A stretch of DNA of 64,000 bases from Owenia fusiformis. Taxonomy: Eukaryota; Annelida; Polychaeta; Sabellida; Oweniidae. The notes below the pieces were generated by a model that had not been told where the DNA came from, did no database searches, and saw nothing but the letters and a program-made list of their open reading frames with translations. Of this stretch, positions 34,001 to 39,700 are shown one piece after another (the first letter of the stretch is position 1; every line of letters begins with the position of its first letter). Location: assembly GCA_903813345.2 (NCBI GenBank), contig CAIIXF020000004.1, positions 12,052,196-12,116,195 on the forward strand. The letters are read 5' to 3'. The position numbers and the translations under genes are program-made.

Positions 34001-36051
34001 CATTTATAAGGAACAGACAAATAAAAACAAATAACATATATTAATCATTACTAATAAGCCAAATGGGTTGCTCATAAAACCAAATGCATCTACTAAACCT
34101 TGCATTTGGTGTTCATGAGCAACCCGTTTGGCTTATTAGTAATGATTATGTTATTTGCTTTTATTTGTCTGTTCCTTATTAATGGTTTATTTGATGACTG
34201 TTAGATGTTAATAAGGTACCTTCAAAAATATACCAAACAATCGATTTAGACAAACGGAGTATGTTATGTATCTTTAGGGGTAAGGTATAGTAATAATACG
34301 ATCTAATAATGAGCTTGCCTGTACTGTACATGCATAGCTAAAAAAAGTGTATGTTTTAATACCGAATTACTCAAATATATATTTAATTGATTTAACTGCA
34401 GTAAACTAATGTGTGTATGTTGTTATACCTAATACACACTACTTGTGACACGTACATTTTAATTCATCAGATTACAGTATATCAAAATAATGTGTGTAAG
34501 TTGCAAGACCTAATACACACTACGTACATATATTTTAATTCATTTGAGTGCAGTTATTAAAAAATATTGTGTTACACCATGTTGTTATACAAGTACATGC
34601 ATGTTTTAATGCCAAAAACAAAACAAAAAATGAATTCATTTGAGTGTTCTATATTAAAGTATTTTACACCGACCTACTTTTACTATATCTAGTATTTCTC
34701 ACTGGCCACTGTACCTAATAATACTATAAATGGTGTTATTACTCTATACAACGACGTTGTTGATTTTCTTTCCCAGAGATATTTATTTTTCTTTTGACGT
34801 TTCGTAGGATGTCCATCCTACTTCTTCAGAAATAAAATTACATTTTAATCAAACTGAAATAATTAATTATTACATAACAATGAGACAAATAGCAACCGTT
34901 ATCTCTGAGAAGGAAAATCAACAACTTTGTTTATAGTACATTACTACCAGAGAGATGAACATTCATAGAAGGTTTTATTACTATATTAGATAGAAAATTA
35001 TTTTCCCCTTGATCTCTATATTGCACTGATTATTGTTTATGTAGGCAGGTGTAGCAGCGTGCTATTTAAGTGTTTATCCAACAGCAACAGTCCCACAAGT
35101 TGAAGCTTATTTGAAGAACGGGTAAATATCCATTGAATGTAAAAACTAACCTTTGACAGTGGTTCTATTGGAGGTCCATGTGAGGGAAGACAAGATATTT
35201 TAGACGGTCGTATCTTTCTACATGAGTACTTCCTGGCCATAAATAAGAAGACTTCTATTAAAACAATATGTTTTCTTTCAAGTAAAGTCCCCATGATTTC
35301 AGAATATTGAACATATTAACTTTTTCTGACTTTTGTTGCATGAAAATGTCACTCAACAATAGGTCCAAAACTACAGAAGGAGAATGGTATTGAAAGTCTA
35401 GTTTTGAAAATACCAATTTTCGATGACCAAAATTATACTGAAAACAATGGATAGCATGAGTATTCCCTATGGGAAAATAGCATGGGATATGTGGTTTTAA
35501 ACTTTAGCGCATTACATTATCCACCTCTTTTATATCTTATAGAAAACATGTTTGACATGTTTAAATTGAAAAAAATATCCTCTTTTTAGAAATTAACCCT
35601 TACATGTTTTAAAAAGTGCCATGGAGGGGTCCTAATTCATAACTTTTCAAAGAGTTGGATTGATATTTTACTATCATGGCAACTTCTCTTAAAAATATAT
35701 TTCTTTAATAAAAATCACTGTATTTATGGCCAGGAAGTACTCATATTAAAAGATATGACCGGCTAAAATCAATTACATACCTCACATGAACCTTTCAGGT
35801 TAAGACACTCTTTAATCAGTATTTTGAACAGTTTTTCAGATTAATAAATAACTTGAATAATTTTGAAATATTGCCACTTCGATATAGTGTTGTGTGCTGT
35901 GCTTGTTTATACTGTAATGAGTCTGTACCCGGATGTACACACTCATGAGCATGCTATTTATTACAGGTCTTGGAAAAACAAGATTGGTAATATTGCTAGA
36001 GGAAAAAGAGCAAGAACCCCGAACCGAATTCTTCGCTCAAACAAATGTTGA
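10018..36051 (+). CDS. Secreted proteinase K-like subtilase (S8A family), 16 exons
   Basis: Exons: 10018-10099, 17884-18028, 18432-18555, 20928-20988, 21267-21303, 21958-22006, 23917-23989, 24389-24479, 28354-28422, 29776-29839, 30355-30431, 31043-31124, 32983-33040, 33912-33937, 35045-35121, 35967-36051. They sum to 1200 nt (399 residues plus stop) with matching phases and GT-AG ends. Order: signal peptide (1 to about 20), propeptide (to about 117), then the catalytic domain. Asp149 is in YIIDSGI, His185 in GHGTRVSG, Asn275 in SAGNNG and Ser340 in GTSFASPQA. SPARAAMA, SNYGPGVDI and a C-terminal TPNRILR also match the family. The length is close to fungal proteinase K precursors. It should be a secreted, self-processed serine endopeptidase. 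Oddities: Arg after GHGT, SLAAP where SLGG is usual, and Phe after GTS. Exon 2 is the least certain because it shows no family motif. Confidence 0.9.
11164..14008. mobile_element. Nested DNA transposon with long terminal inverted repeats, CACTG ends
   Basis: The left end starts CACTGGGGAGTATCGTGATG. The right end, reverse-complemented, starts CACTGGGGGGTATCGTGATG. Both are flanked by ATGTT (11159-11163 and 14009-14013), a 5-bp target duplication. The arms are about 310 bp each (11164-11473 and 13700-14008) and carry several GATGCAACAACACC motifs in both orientations, including a perfect 13-base hairpin near each end. The inner 2.2 kb shows palindromes but no recognisable transposase, so it looks non-autonomous. 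CAC ends with 5-bp duplications are typical of the Transib/RAG-like group; CACTG ends with clustered subterminal repeats recall CACTA elements. I cannot decide between these. Confidence 0.75.
12257..12974. repeat. Three related palindromic units
   Basis: Units at about 12257-12410, 12452-12586 and 12806-12974 each start ACAATTGTAGACCTC or a close form, run through GGTCAACTGGCAAAATTGTATACCGA-like sequence to a centre, and return in reverse complement to end AACAATTGTT. A fragment (AGCGGTCAACAGTACCTAGT) is repeated near 13271-13305. They lie inside the nested element. Confidence 0.7.
14985..15461. mobile_element. MITE with CGAGGGGTG ends and TA target site
   Basis: TA at 14983-14984, then CGAGGGGTG; the right end is CACCCCTCG followed by TA at 15462-15463. 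Inner arms of about 80 bp (near 14998-15076 and 15270-15345) are also inverted copies, with the shared core CCACCCGGAACGGTAT. No transposase. The TA duplication suggests a Tc1/mariner-type origin. It lies in subtilase intron 1. Confidence 0.75.
16041..17082 (+). mobile_element. Degenerate mariner/Tc1-like transposon
   Basis: Inverted ends AAGGGTGTTCC and, from the right, CAGGGTGTCC, with about 38 bp of close match including AACAGGACTGGTGCT. TA lies on both sides (16039-16040, 17083-17084). Inside, the + strand reads HLDSAPAHR followed by a HTPYSSDHAISDFYL-like stretch across frames, which is the second Asp and the SPDLAPCDF region of mariner transposases. Stops and frame changes show it is inactive. 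Confidence 0.75.
17316..17436. repeat. Short inverted repeat
   Basis: AAAGGAAAGTTGGATTCA at 17316 pairs with TGAATCCAACTTTCCTTT ending at 17436, arms about 24 bp with a 70-bp AT-rich loop. Possibly a small foldback element. 17437-17883 shows nothing else recognisable. Confidence 0.6.
17884..18028 (+). CDS. Subtilase exon 2 (tentative), propeptide region
   Basis: Residues 28-75. Acceptor TTTTACAG, donor GTAAGC. Frame is open and in phase with exons 1 and 3, but the peptide has no inhibitor-I9 motif that I can point to. Another exon may replace it. Confidence 0.5.
18432..18555 (+). CDS. Subtilase exon 3, end of propeptide
   Basis: Residues 76-117. LLLTDYDIKKIVQDTVVSTQ resembles the end of an I9-type propeptide. 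PNPSNLYW leads into the mature-domain start in exon 4. Acceptor TTTTTAG, donor GTAATG. Confidence 0.75.
18860..19165. repeat. Tandem duplication with G/C homopolymer linker
   Basis: TTTCAAATCGGAGCCC...CATCTCACCTTTATG is present near 18868-18960 and again near 19089-19160. Between them lies GCAGGCCCGTAGCCAGG followed by runs of G and C. 19166-20400 holds no feature beyond a C-run near 19809. Confidence 0.5.
20928..20988 (+). CDS. Subtilase exon 4, start of catalytic domain
   Basis: Residues 118-137. NLDRINQENPSPLDG matches the W-x-LDRIDQ...LDG motif that opens proteinase K-type mature domains. Acceptor CTTACAG, donor GTAAGT. Confidence 0.9.
21267..21303 (+). CDS. Subtilase exon 5, catalytic Asp
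   Basis: Residues 138-149: GNGVAVDLYIID. The last residue, Asp149, is the catalytic Asp; the motif is completed by SGI in exon 6. Donor GTAAGT. Confidence 0.92.
21958..22006 (+). CDS. Subtilase exon 6
   Basis: Residues 150-166: SGIRSQHQEFTNRIDSA, the usual stretch after the catalytic Asp (DTGI..H.EF..R). Acceptor CTTTCAG, donor GTGAGT. Confidence 0.9.
22050..22551. mobile_element. MITE, CATGGCGTAGAATAATGG ends
   Basis: CATGGCGTAGAATAATGG at 22053-22070 is matched in reverse complement at about 22531-22548. Arms are about 33 bp, the whole about 500 bp. No coding content. Lies in subtilase intron 6. Confidence 0.65.
23163..23587. repeat. Long near-perfect palindrome
   Basis: Arms of about 205 bp, 23163-23370 and 23380-23587, ends TTTAAGGACAGGGTGCAT and its reverse complement. 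The centre is CTGAAAATTTTCTG-like. Matching phrases include TGAGTCACATGTTATTTT and GTGCACTTATGTGCCTAGAA. If transcribed it would fold into a hairpin of about 200 bp. Probably a foldback element in subtilase intron 6. Confidence 0.9.
23805..23848. repeat. 44-bp block shared with 46617-46660
   Basis: GTTCTGATTGGCTGGAATCG and GACACACCTTG are present in both places with about two or three mismatches over 44 bp. Origin unknown. Confidence 0.6.
23917..23989 (+). CDS. Subtilase exon 7, catalytic His
   Basis: Residues 167-190. EGHGTRVS carries catalytic His185. Most subtilases have His or Cys-type residues two positions after GHG (GHGTHVAG); here it is Arg188. Acceptor TTTCAG, donor GTACAA. Confidence 0.92.
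24389..24479 (+). CDS. Subtilase exon 8
   Basis: Residues 191-220: GIAAGSTTGV then MVTIIPLKVVDQNGRGTS, matching the family pattern AG..GS...GVAK...I..VKVLD..G.G. Acceptor TATTGTAG, donor GTAATA. Confidence 0.92.
24629..25065. mobile_element. Short copy of the AGATGCGAGTAG-ended element
   Basis: Starts CAGATGCGAGTAGATAG and ends CTCGCATCTAGG. Aligns, in reverse orientation, with the outer parts of 10960-14250, lacking the inner 2.8 kb. Lies in subtilase intron 8. 25066-26330 shows nothing I can name. Confidence 0.75.
26724..27542 (-). CDS. DDE transposase fragment, IS630/Tc1/mariner superfamily
   Basis: A 272-residue open frame on the - strand, inside subtilase intron 8. It holds an RNase H-like DDE core: first acidic residue Asp36 in YQDEFPIF, second Asp126 in LVWDRLGR, third Glu171 in LLNPCELFNNSI. 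VVMLPPKGHLLNP corresponds to the LPP.SP.LNP motif before the last acidic residue. The 126-171 spacing is longer than in most Tc1 or mariner enzymes. The C-terminus is rich in Arg and Lys. No helix-turn-helix DNA-binding domain precedes it, so it is 5'-truncated or its first exon lies elsewhere. The frame is intact and its base composition is visibly more GC-rich than the flanks, suggesting recent arrival. Exact family unknown. Confidence 0.75.
   Translation of the reverse strand: MIYNTRVILMLPGGFIEGFNNALDLGLTLDDVFYQDEFPIFENSSPSLGRTRKGTKLYARSAYRPARYTCSAVISQSQFVKVSLTKRNADDSVVKKFAIASEARNRYLGGPGLHRLLPRGSTLVWDRLGRSVRALNPCKQHYNPEVRVKLEENGVNVVMLPPKGHLLNPCELFNNSIQQKVSRWHPPGNPCDEYGHSIVVPRSFEECLLALNDALFEMRNNPHAFKEFYKKRATGKDFNRRVAGSKVARRVKNRRNRAKDARHVFQWPGKRI
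27548..27687. repeat. Inverted repeat beside the transposase
   Basis: 27548-27591 (core TATGATCGGACAT) pairs with 27647-27687 (core ATGTCCGATCATAA) with few mismatches, loop about 55 bp. It sits just upstream of the transposase frame. It may be a terminal structure of that element or a separate MITE. Two short perfect hairpins follow: CTGTCGCAATACTGCGACAG (near 27758) and CCCTTCCAAATTGGAAGGG (near 27833). Confidence 0.75.
28354..28422 (+). CDS. Subtilase exon 9
   Basis: Residues 221-243: SDTIAAIGKVKELKAIRKRP then SVI, the helix before the conserved N-[MV]-SL strand. Acceptor TTTTACAG, donor GTAAGA. Confidence 0.88.
28546..28757. repeat. Palindrome with C/G-run centre
   Basis: Arms of about 92 bp, 28546-28638 and 28664-28757. 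Shared phrases: AAGATTATTGAAATCAGAG and GAAACATCGCC. A run of C near 28625 pairs with a run of G near 28670. Lies in subtilase intron 9. 28758-29775 shows no other feature. Confidence 0.85.
29776..29839 (+). CDS. Subtilase exon 10
   Basis: Residues 244-265: NVSLAAPTFDELDKAVTSAV then QD. It aligns with the N-M-S-L-G-G...LD.AV..A motif. The glycines that line the substrate pocket in proteinase K are Ala-Ala-Pro here. Donor is GTTAGT, weaker than the others. Confidence 0.88.
29975..30330. repeat. Tandem repeat with TTACTTATTACAAxATAAGTAAGG
   Basis: Short inverted core TTACTTAT...ATAAGTAA recurs about five times; two copies carry the longer CCATAGGTGAGAACAC segment, about 85-90 bp apart. Lies in subtilase intron 10. 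Confidence 0.65.
30355..30431 (+). CDS. Subtilase exon 11, oxyanion Asn
   Basis: Residues 266-290. GIFVSVSAGNNG gives Asn275, the oxyanion-hole residue. SPARAAM matches the downstream SPA motif. Donor GTACGT. Confidence 0.92.
30645..30928. repeat. 71-bp tandem repeat, four copies
   Basis: Units start at 30645, 30716, 30787 and 30858 with GTGTTTCAA, then GTATATGAACCTGACCA and TGCACAACATTTGACATT. Exact 71-bp spacing. Lies in subtilase intron 11. Confidence 0.9.
31043..31124 (+). CDS. Subtilase exon 12
   Basis: Residues 291-318: AFTVASVDKNDDLSPKSNYG then PGVDITAP, the TVGA.D..D....FSN.G..VDI.AP motif. Acceptor TTTTTAAG, donor GTGAGT. Confidence 0.92.
32260..32845. repeat. Diverged direct duplication, about 330 bp apart
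   Basis: 32260-32505 and 32590-32845 share ACAGATAAAAT, TTGTAAACTTCAAAA, GTAATGTTGACAGGT and CTCAACA in the same order. Lies in subtilase intron 12. The rest of that intron (31125-32259) has no recognised feature. Confidence 0.65.
32983..33040 (+). CDS. Subtilase exon 13
   Basis: Residues 319-337: GDDIYSASNTCDDCYSRGD, the G..I.SA.......SG segment before the catalytic Ser. Two Cys in CDDC are uncommon here. Donor GTATGT. Confidence 0.88.
33259..33754. mobile_element. MITE with CCCCAGTCACATTT ends
   Basis: CACCCCAGTCACATTT near 33263 and AAATGTGACTGGGGT near 33736. GC-rich inner arms such as GCGGTCTATCATTTCTGCGG and CTACGCTCGCC also recur inverted. About 495 bp, no coding frame. Lies in subtilase intron 13. 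Confidence 0.75.
33912..33937 (+). CDS. Subtilase exon 14, catalytic Ser
   Basis: A 26-nt exon for residues 338-346: GTSFASPQA, with catalytic Ser340. The usual form is GTSMASPH. Acceptor TTTTTCAG, donor GTAAGT. Confidence 0.92.
33949..34236. repeat. Long near-perfect palindrome right after exon 14
   Basis: Arms of about 135 bp meet at an ACCAAATGCA...TGCATTTGGT centre near 34095. Matching phrases: CTTATTAACATCT, AATAAGCCAAA and GGAACAGACAAATAAAA. It starts 11 bp past the donor site of the smallest exon. Confidence 0.9.
34400..34600. repeat. Short tandem repeat
   Basis: TAATGTGTGTATGTTG or TAATGTGTGTAAGTTG, CCTAATACACACTAC and TTTTAATTCAT recur in order two to three times at about 85-bp spacing. 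Lies in subtilase intron 14. Confidence 0.6.
34748..34928 (-). mobile_element. Inverted-repeat element with hammerhead-like core
   Basis: ACAACGACGTTGTTGATTTT at 34748 pairs with AAAATCAACAACTTTGT ending near 34926. Between them (34799-34829, - strand) lies CTGAAGA, a perfect 8-bp stem GTAGGATG/CATCCTAC with a 2-base loop, then GAAAC. This matches the CUGANGA...GAAA hammerhead layout except for one extra A before the stem. Such motifs occur in Penelope-like retroelements. Activity is doubtful. Confidence 0.4.
35045..35121 (+). CDS. Subtilase exon 15
   Basis: Residues 347-371: AGVAACYLSVYPTATVPQVE then AYLKN, the AGVAALYL helix after the catalytic Ser. Acceptor TTATGTAG, donor GTAAAT. Confidence 0.92.
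35130..35830. repeat. Foldback pair of the dispersed repeat seen at 5960-6500
   Basis: 35130-35590 is the reverse complement of 5960-6500. 35600-35830 repeats part of it in the opposite sense, so the two halves can pair. Together they fill most of subtilase intron 15. Confidence 0.7.
35967..36051 (+). CDS. Subtilase exon 16 and stop
   Basis: Residues 372-399: GSWKNKIGN, then TPNRILR, a typical subtilase C-terminal motif, ending NKC and TGA. A Lys/Arg-rich stretch (RGKRARTPNR) is unusual. Acceptor TTACAG. Confidence 0.9.
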
Positions 36052-36116
36052 TCGATGAAGGATGTCACGTGATCGGCCAGTTATTCATGCGATATACATG
36101 AGAGCAACAAGGAAAT

Positions 36117-36122
36117 ATTAAA
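36117..36122 (+). terminator. Possible poly(A) signal of the subtilase
   Basis: ATTAAA, 66 bp after the stop. It is the nearest accepted variant; no AATAAA was seen before the next gene. Confidence 0.35.
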
Positions 36123-36540
36123 AACATTCTGATTTTAAAAATTGTAAATCTAAAATTTATTCTTTCAAGAACACGAATCATTTATCTCTTGTTCAAATGC
36201 ATCATTTTTATTTAAAATTAACTGATACCGTTGGGCTAGTTGGAAAGTAATAAGTGCATCCAATATACTTCATGCACTGAATTGATAGATGTTTTAGTTG
36301 TGGACAATGACAACCATGTCAATACTCTTGTCCTAATGCTTATCTTAATTTATTGTCCTTATACGAGCAGTGGTTAATAAGTAATGAACGCGTTTTACAC
36401 CGGTGGTGTATGTATTAAAAGATATCATAGTGTCCTTGACCTAAGGTATCTTACTATTTATCATGTGTATCTGGGGTTTTCACTTTAACCCACTTGAAGT
36501 GTAGATGATTATATCCTTCCACGTGAAATTCATAAACAAT

Positions 36541-36786
36541 ATGACAGAGCTAAAGAATATCAATATAAATAGCAGAACATTTGTCACAGACATAAATGAA
36601 GGTACACATACAAAGCATGGTGAGATTTCAAGTAGCCAAGTACCGCATGGGAATGGAAGTGAAGACGAATTCATATTTGGGGGAAATGAAAACGATGCCA
36701 CAAAAGACAATTGCGTTACAAATCCAATGATTTATGGAATAGAGGATAAAACACCGATTCACCTTGCCATTATTTATGGCTTGCAG
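36541..36786 (+). CDS. SLC23-type exon 1
   Basis: Residues 1-82: polar cytosolic N-terminus, then [18 protein letters not shown] entering TM1. The start at 36541 is preferred (A at -3). Donor GTATGA. Confidence 0.85.
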
Positions 36787-39700
36787 GTATGAACAGAATA
36801 TTTGTGTAACAACACGTCCAATTACAGAGTTTCAGCAATGACAAACCAAATATTTATATTTGCCTCTAAGTTTTAAAGTTTGCCTCAATGTGTGAAACAT
36901 TTGCTTATGTACCAACACTTTACCAGAACGTATTCTGCCATGTTAATTTAAAGCTTGCCTTTTAACCCCTCTGGAAAAACCTGGTTACGACAATCTCTGT
37001 ATATGACTGTAGTAAAACATGCTATAATTCATTTAATAATGCTTTCATATTAAAGCAATACATTATAAGGTAATCAACCATATAACTTATCTTAGTCTTA
37101 ATTATTAATCGAAATTAACTCTAATTTTATTTAAGCAAGTTTTACTAAGTCTGAGTGCAACAATTGCGATACCTTTACTCATATCAAGGAATATTTGTGC
37201 ACGTGACGAGGACGTGAATGACGTCACTGTTAAGATACTAGGCACATTTTTAGTGACGTGTGGAATAGCTACATTTCTTCAAAGTACATTTGGAGTAAGG
37301 TAAAATACAAGTAAATGCCTTTGGATGGGTCAAATTTACGTACATCGAAGTTTGTCTTTTTGGCTGAAATCGAAAACAGACAAATCATTTAAATAAAAAC
37401 ATGACCAGTAACATGTAAGATACATGAAAATAAAACGATAAGATAGATGTTAGAAACTGAAGTGCAGTATTTTAAAGATGAAAACACAACAACTTCTTAA
37501 ATGTAAAATAACATCGCTAAAGGCTACACGAATGCAGAACATGAACAATTCATATTTAGAATGTCCCTTGGCCTAACCAATGAAGCGTTAGTATTTTCCG
37601 TAAAATTCCTTACCAAATGTTCTGTTAATGAAGTTAATGAAAACACAGAATAAAATTCTGTGCTAAGGGCTGATGTAAAAAAATCAGTCCACCCCAGTGG
37701 ATATCGAACCCTCGACCCCTCGCTTTCTGGGCAAGTGCTTTAACTTAATTTTGTTGTATTCTAAATATTCTAGACTGCCCATCATACAAGGGGGGTGCCA
37801 TTCATATATGGTGCCATTCTTTTCCCTCATGTCGCTAGAGAAATGGAAATGTCCAGAATTGAACAATAGCACTGTTAGCGCAGGTAGTGTATAGTTAGTT
37901 ACTTGTACAGCACTATTTCGAAAATGGTGCTCAAATAGCGGTGTTTTTTTACTAAAACGCAGTTTGACATTGGCAGTGTGCTACTTGTGCAATAAGCTTT
38001 AAAGATTAAAGATTTATTTTAAGAGAGAACTTAAATGATTTAAACACTTGAATTTATACAAAGAGCAATTTACCTTAGCAGGTTACAATATCACGCCAAT
38101 GGTTAATATGACATCAGCAATGGATAATGCAACATTAGCAATGAATAATGTGACATCTACAGCCTTCGACAGTGCATCAGATTATGATAGCGATGAAGTA
38201 TGGAAAGCCAGAATAAGAGAGGTGACTCGAAATAAAATGATTCATCATTAATTTTGATTTTTGTTTAAATAGTGCTACTATCACAGAGTCTGACTGAAAA
38301 TGTAAAAGTGTTCCATTGAAGTGTATTTTATAAAAGTATCCGTCTTATTTTGAAGCATTTTGTATATTCCTGGACTGGATGAACTATTTTTAGATCGGAT
38401 TCCGTCGGGAACCAGAGTAAACCTTTATTTGTATTAGCCTTTTAATTTCCAATATTTCAGCTTCAAGGAGGAATTATGTTGGCGTCTGTCACTCAAGTGG
38501 TTATCGGAATGACAGGCTTGTTTGGTGTGATATTATCATTTGTTGGACCATTGACGGTTGTCCCCACTGTGTCGTTAATCGGAATATCTTTAGCTGATAT
38601 TGCAGTAGAGAATAACAAACAACAATGGGGAATAGCACTTTTGTAAGACAGGAATATATTCACTAACACCAAACGCTCATCATCATTGTGTTTTAGTAGG
38701 CCCGTATTAAAGGGGGTTTTGATAGTTTAAAACCCCTCCCCCTCAGCTAAAAATCAGAATCATGTATTTTTTCACCATTCTGAGCACCTGCGATTTCACC
38801 ATTATTTGACCAAAATTATCAAAATTGACCCCACCCCCGTTTTTTTAAAGTGAACCCCCTTGGCAAAAGCTGACAACGGGTCTGTTAATGATGTTATGTT
38901 TTAGGTTATTGTGCTCTTCGCTTTTCTTTTTATCTTTGTTTCTTTAAAACAAATCACAGACATATTTTTCAGAACCATTGGTTTGATCATCTTGTTTTCA
39001 CTCTTTCTAAAAGACATACAGTTACCTGTACCAGCGTACAACAAAGAGAAGAAATGCCACACGAAGAAACTGAATATTTTTAAAACTCTTTCAGTAAGTC
39101 AAACAAATATTTCTTCAAATTAATCTTGAGTCCTAAACATTAGATGTAGTTGTTGGAGCACAAGATTAATTTAATTGTTGTTTCATTTAACGTAATGTAT
39201 GTTGTATGTGAGCTTCTAACAGATACCAACATGCCGAAATATAAGTTTGGTAATCAAGTTGAGAAATATAATTTTTTTATTGTGAGTTTTGGGGACAATT
39301 GTACTTTTCAGTGTTAAACATGCATAGCTGGAACAAGCGATAATCAAAATATTATTCATTGCTCTCTTATCTTGAAATATAGTAGGCTATAATTACTCTT
39401 TTTACTAGTTTACAACCCAGAACAAAGTTAGTTTAAACACGATTAATAATATATCTAGATTTCGGCACATTGATTGCTATTTTAGATTATCATAGCCATA
39501 GGTTTGTCATGGAGCGTATGCGCAATACTCACTGCTACTAATGCCTTACCAGAGACTGAAGGCAAGATCGGCTACAGGGCAAGAACTGATACAAAATTGA
39601 GCCTTTTGAAAACTGCTCCGTGGATTTTCATTCCCTATCCAGGTATAACACATTATCTGCTTTATATGAGCTTATTAGCCTTTTGCAGATTATTGACATA

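Noticed and set aside
38911-38972. Upstream extension of transporter exon 6
   Set aside because: Using the AG at 38903-38904 in the required phase meets a TAA; the AG at 38971-38972 restores the family sequence.
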